A stretch of DNA of 56,845 nt from an uncultured Eubacteriales bacterium (GTDB lineage Bacteria; Bacillota; Clostridia; Peptostreptococcales; Anaerovoracaceae). Shown here piece after piece: positions 56,209 through 56,845 of this stretch; the first letter of the stretch is position 1, and each line of letters begins with the position of its first letter. The position numbers and the translations under genes are program-made. The notes below the pieces were generated by a model. That model ran no database searches, was not told the DNA's origin, and was given only the letters and a program-made list of their open reading frames with translations. The DNA is taken from NCBI GenBank assembly GCA_900315485.1, contig OMZI01000014.1, positions 1 through 56,845 on the forward strand. The letters are read 5' to 3'.

Positions 56209-56845
56209 ATGAGATCGGAAATGAATTTTGTGACAGCGGAACAGCTCGCAGAGATAATGGGAATTTCCAAAGGGCACGCCTACAAGATTATTCACGTGCT
56301 GAATGAAGAACTGCAGACCAAAGGATTCCTGACAGTATCCGGAAGAGTGCCCCGCAAGTATCTGGAAAAACGATGCTATGGAATCGTTCCTGACAGTATC
56401 CGGAAGAGTGCCCCGCAAGTATCTGGAAAAACGATGCTATGGAATCGAGGAGGTGACCACCTGATGAAACCTGAAAAAGACAAGAAGACAGGAAAATGGC
56501 TGATTCAATATCGCTATCGTGACTGGACGGGAAAGCTCAGAAAGAGCATGAAGAGGGGATTTAACACGAGAAGGGAAGCCGAGGAATGGCTTCGGAATTT
56601 CCTGCTGAAGCAGCAGAGCAATTTCGACATGAGGTTTAAGGACTTCGCGGATCTGTACTTCAAGGATATGGAAGCGCGGCTCAGGGAGCACACCATGATC
56701 AATAAGCACTACATTATGGATGACAAGGTGCTTCCGTATTTCGGAGAAAAGAAAATGAATGAGATAACTCCGGCTGATATTCGCAAATGGCAGACGGAAC
56801 TCATCAACAAGGGATATTCCAAGACGTATCTGAAGACCATCAATA
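56209..56845 (+). CDS. int: excisionase-like HTH protein fused in frame to tyrosine integrase, partial
   Basis: An open frame from the ATG at 56209 (AGGAGGA ahead) to the window edge. Residues 1-59 form a small helix-turn-helix of excisionase type (NFVTAEQLAEIMGISKGHAYKIIHVLNEEL). Residues 60-85 derive from the second copy of a 61-bp duplication. From Met86 (56464) the integrase starts, with the AP2-like arm-binding segment (GKWLIQYRYRDWTGKLRKSMKRGFNTRREAEEWL) and a core-binding SAM-like domain (about 155 on); catalytic residues lie beyond the window. Without the duplication the small protein would end as EEVTT at a stop overlapping the integrase start (TGATG). GGAGGTGACC before 56464 still allows separate integrase initiation. 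Confidence 0.8.
   Translation, partial: MRSEMNFVTAEQLAEIMGISKGHAYKIIHVLNEELQTKGFLTVSGRVPRKYLEKRCYGIVPDSIRKSAPQVSGKTMLWNRGGDHLMKPEKDKKTGKWLIQYRYRDWTGKLRKSMKRGFNTRREAEEWLRNFLLKQQSNFDMRFKDFADLYFKDMEARLREHTMINKHYIMDDKVLPYFGEKKMNEITPADIRKWQTELINKGYSKTYLKTIN
56326..56447. repeat. perfect 61-bp tandem duplication
   Basis: Bases 56326-56386 are repeated exactly at 56387-56447. The unit starts TTCCTGACAG and ends ATGGAATCG. Sixty-one is not a multiple of three, so the second copy is read in another frame and removes the stop of the upstream gene. Confidence 0.97.

Overview
The window reads as the chromosome of a low-to-mid GC (roughly 49 percent) anaerobic Gram-positive bacterium of the class Clostridia. 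The case rests on strong AGGAGG-type ribosome binding sites, a Rex redox repressor, electron-bifurcation-type EtfAB, ferredoxin-linked 2-oxoacid oxidoreductase, a 2-hydroxyacyl-CoA dehydratase with its ATPase activator, butyrate kinase, a CIRCE-controlled groESL operon and an FMN riboswitch on ribU. An amino-acid-fermenting member of the Family XIII / Anaerovoracaceae type would fit, but the species cannot be named from the sequence. I see no rRNA, tRNA or CRISPR array.

Layout. 1-1.7 kb: a divergent tyrosine phenol-lyase-like PLP enzyme. 1.7-4.3 kb (minus): an ECF sigma factor followed by a membrane-anchored beta-propeller protein. 4.5-8.9 kb: SpoIIE-type phosphatase, a cysteine-motif redox protein, a RarD-like and a MATE transporter in overlapping order. 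8.9-10.7 kb (minus): LysR regulator and EamA exporter. 11.0-21.0 kb: the metabolic centrepiece, a nine-gene reductive Stickland-type cluster (activator, dehydratase alpha/beta, CoA-transferase, D-2-hydroxyacid dehydrogenase, acyl-CoA dehydrogenase, EtfB, EtfA, butyrate kinase). The dehydratase resembles the aromatic FldBC type, so the likely products are phenyl-, hydroxyphenyl- or indole-propionate. 21.2-23.8 kb: a double class-II-aldolase protein and a glycosyltransferase. 24.0-27.5 kb: a P-loop NTPase and a four-subunit VOR-type oxidoreductase, the oxidative counterpart, closed by a coupled 28-codon micro-ORF. 27.7-46 kb: housekeeping genes (metG, tatD, tilS, ftsH, pucR-type regulator, coaX, dusB, an orphan substrate-binding lipoprotein, a Sapep dipeptidase, ribU, the tsaE-tsaB-rimI-tsaD t6A cluster and an ABC-F protein). 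46-49.3 kb: acpP, rex, a 55-residue ferredoxin on the minus strand, a P-loop/Asp23-like fusion and an OGG-type glycosylase. 49.4-51.5 kb: groES-groEL. 51.5-52.7 kb: a 1.2 kb AT-rich, hairpin- and repeat-rich gap. 52.7-55.3 kb: guaB and an amidotransferase-less guaA. 55.3 kb to the end: the start of an integrated mobile element (XRE repressor, operators, excisionase-integrase) directly behind guaA.

How it fits together. Amino acids would be transaminated to 2-oxoacids. The oxidative branch (VOR-type enzyme, then a phosphotransacylase not seen here, then butyrate kinase) would give ATP and reduced ferredoxin. The reductive branch (hydroxyacid dehydrogenase, CoA-transferase, dehydratase, acyl-CoA dehydrogenase with Etf) would dispose of electrons, with Rex as a plausible redox regulator elsewhere in the genome. 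The most unusual signals are RNA-level: a pseudoknot-capable leader before guaB, twin identical-loop hairpins between the activator and dehydratase genes, and a promoter-leader-terminator in front of the NTPase/VOR operon. At DNA level, a perfect 61-bp tandem duplication fuses the element's excisionase to its integrase in frame.
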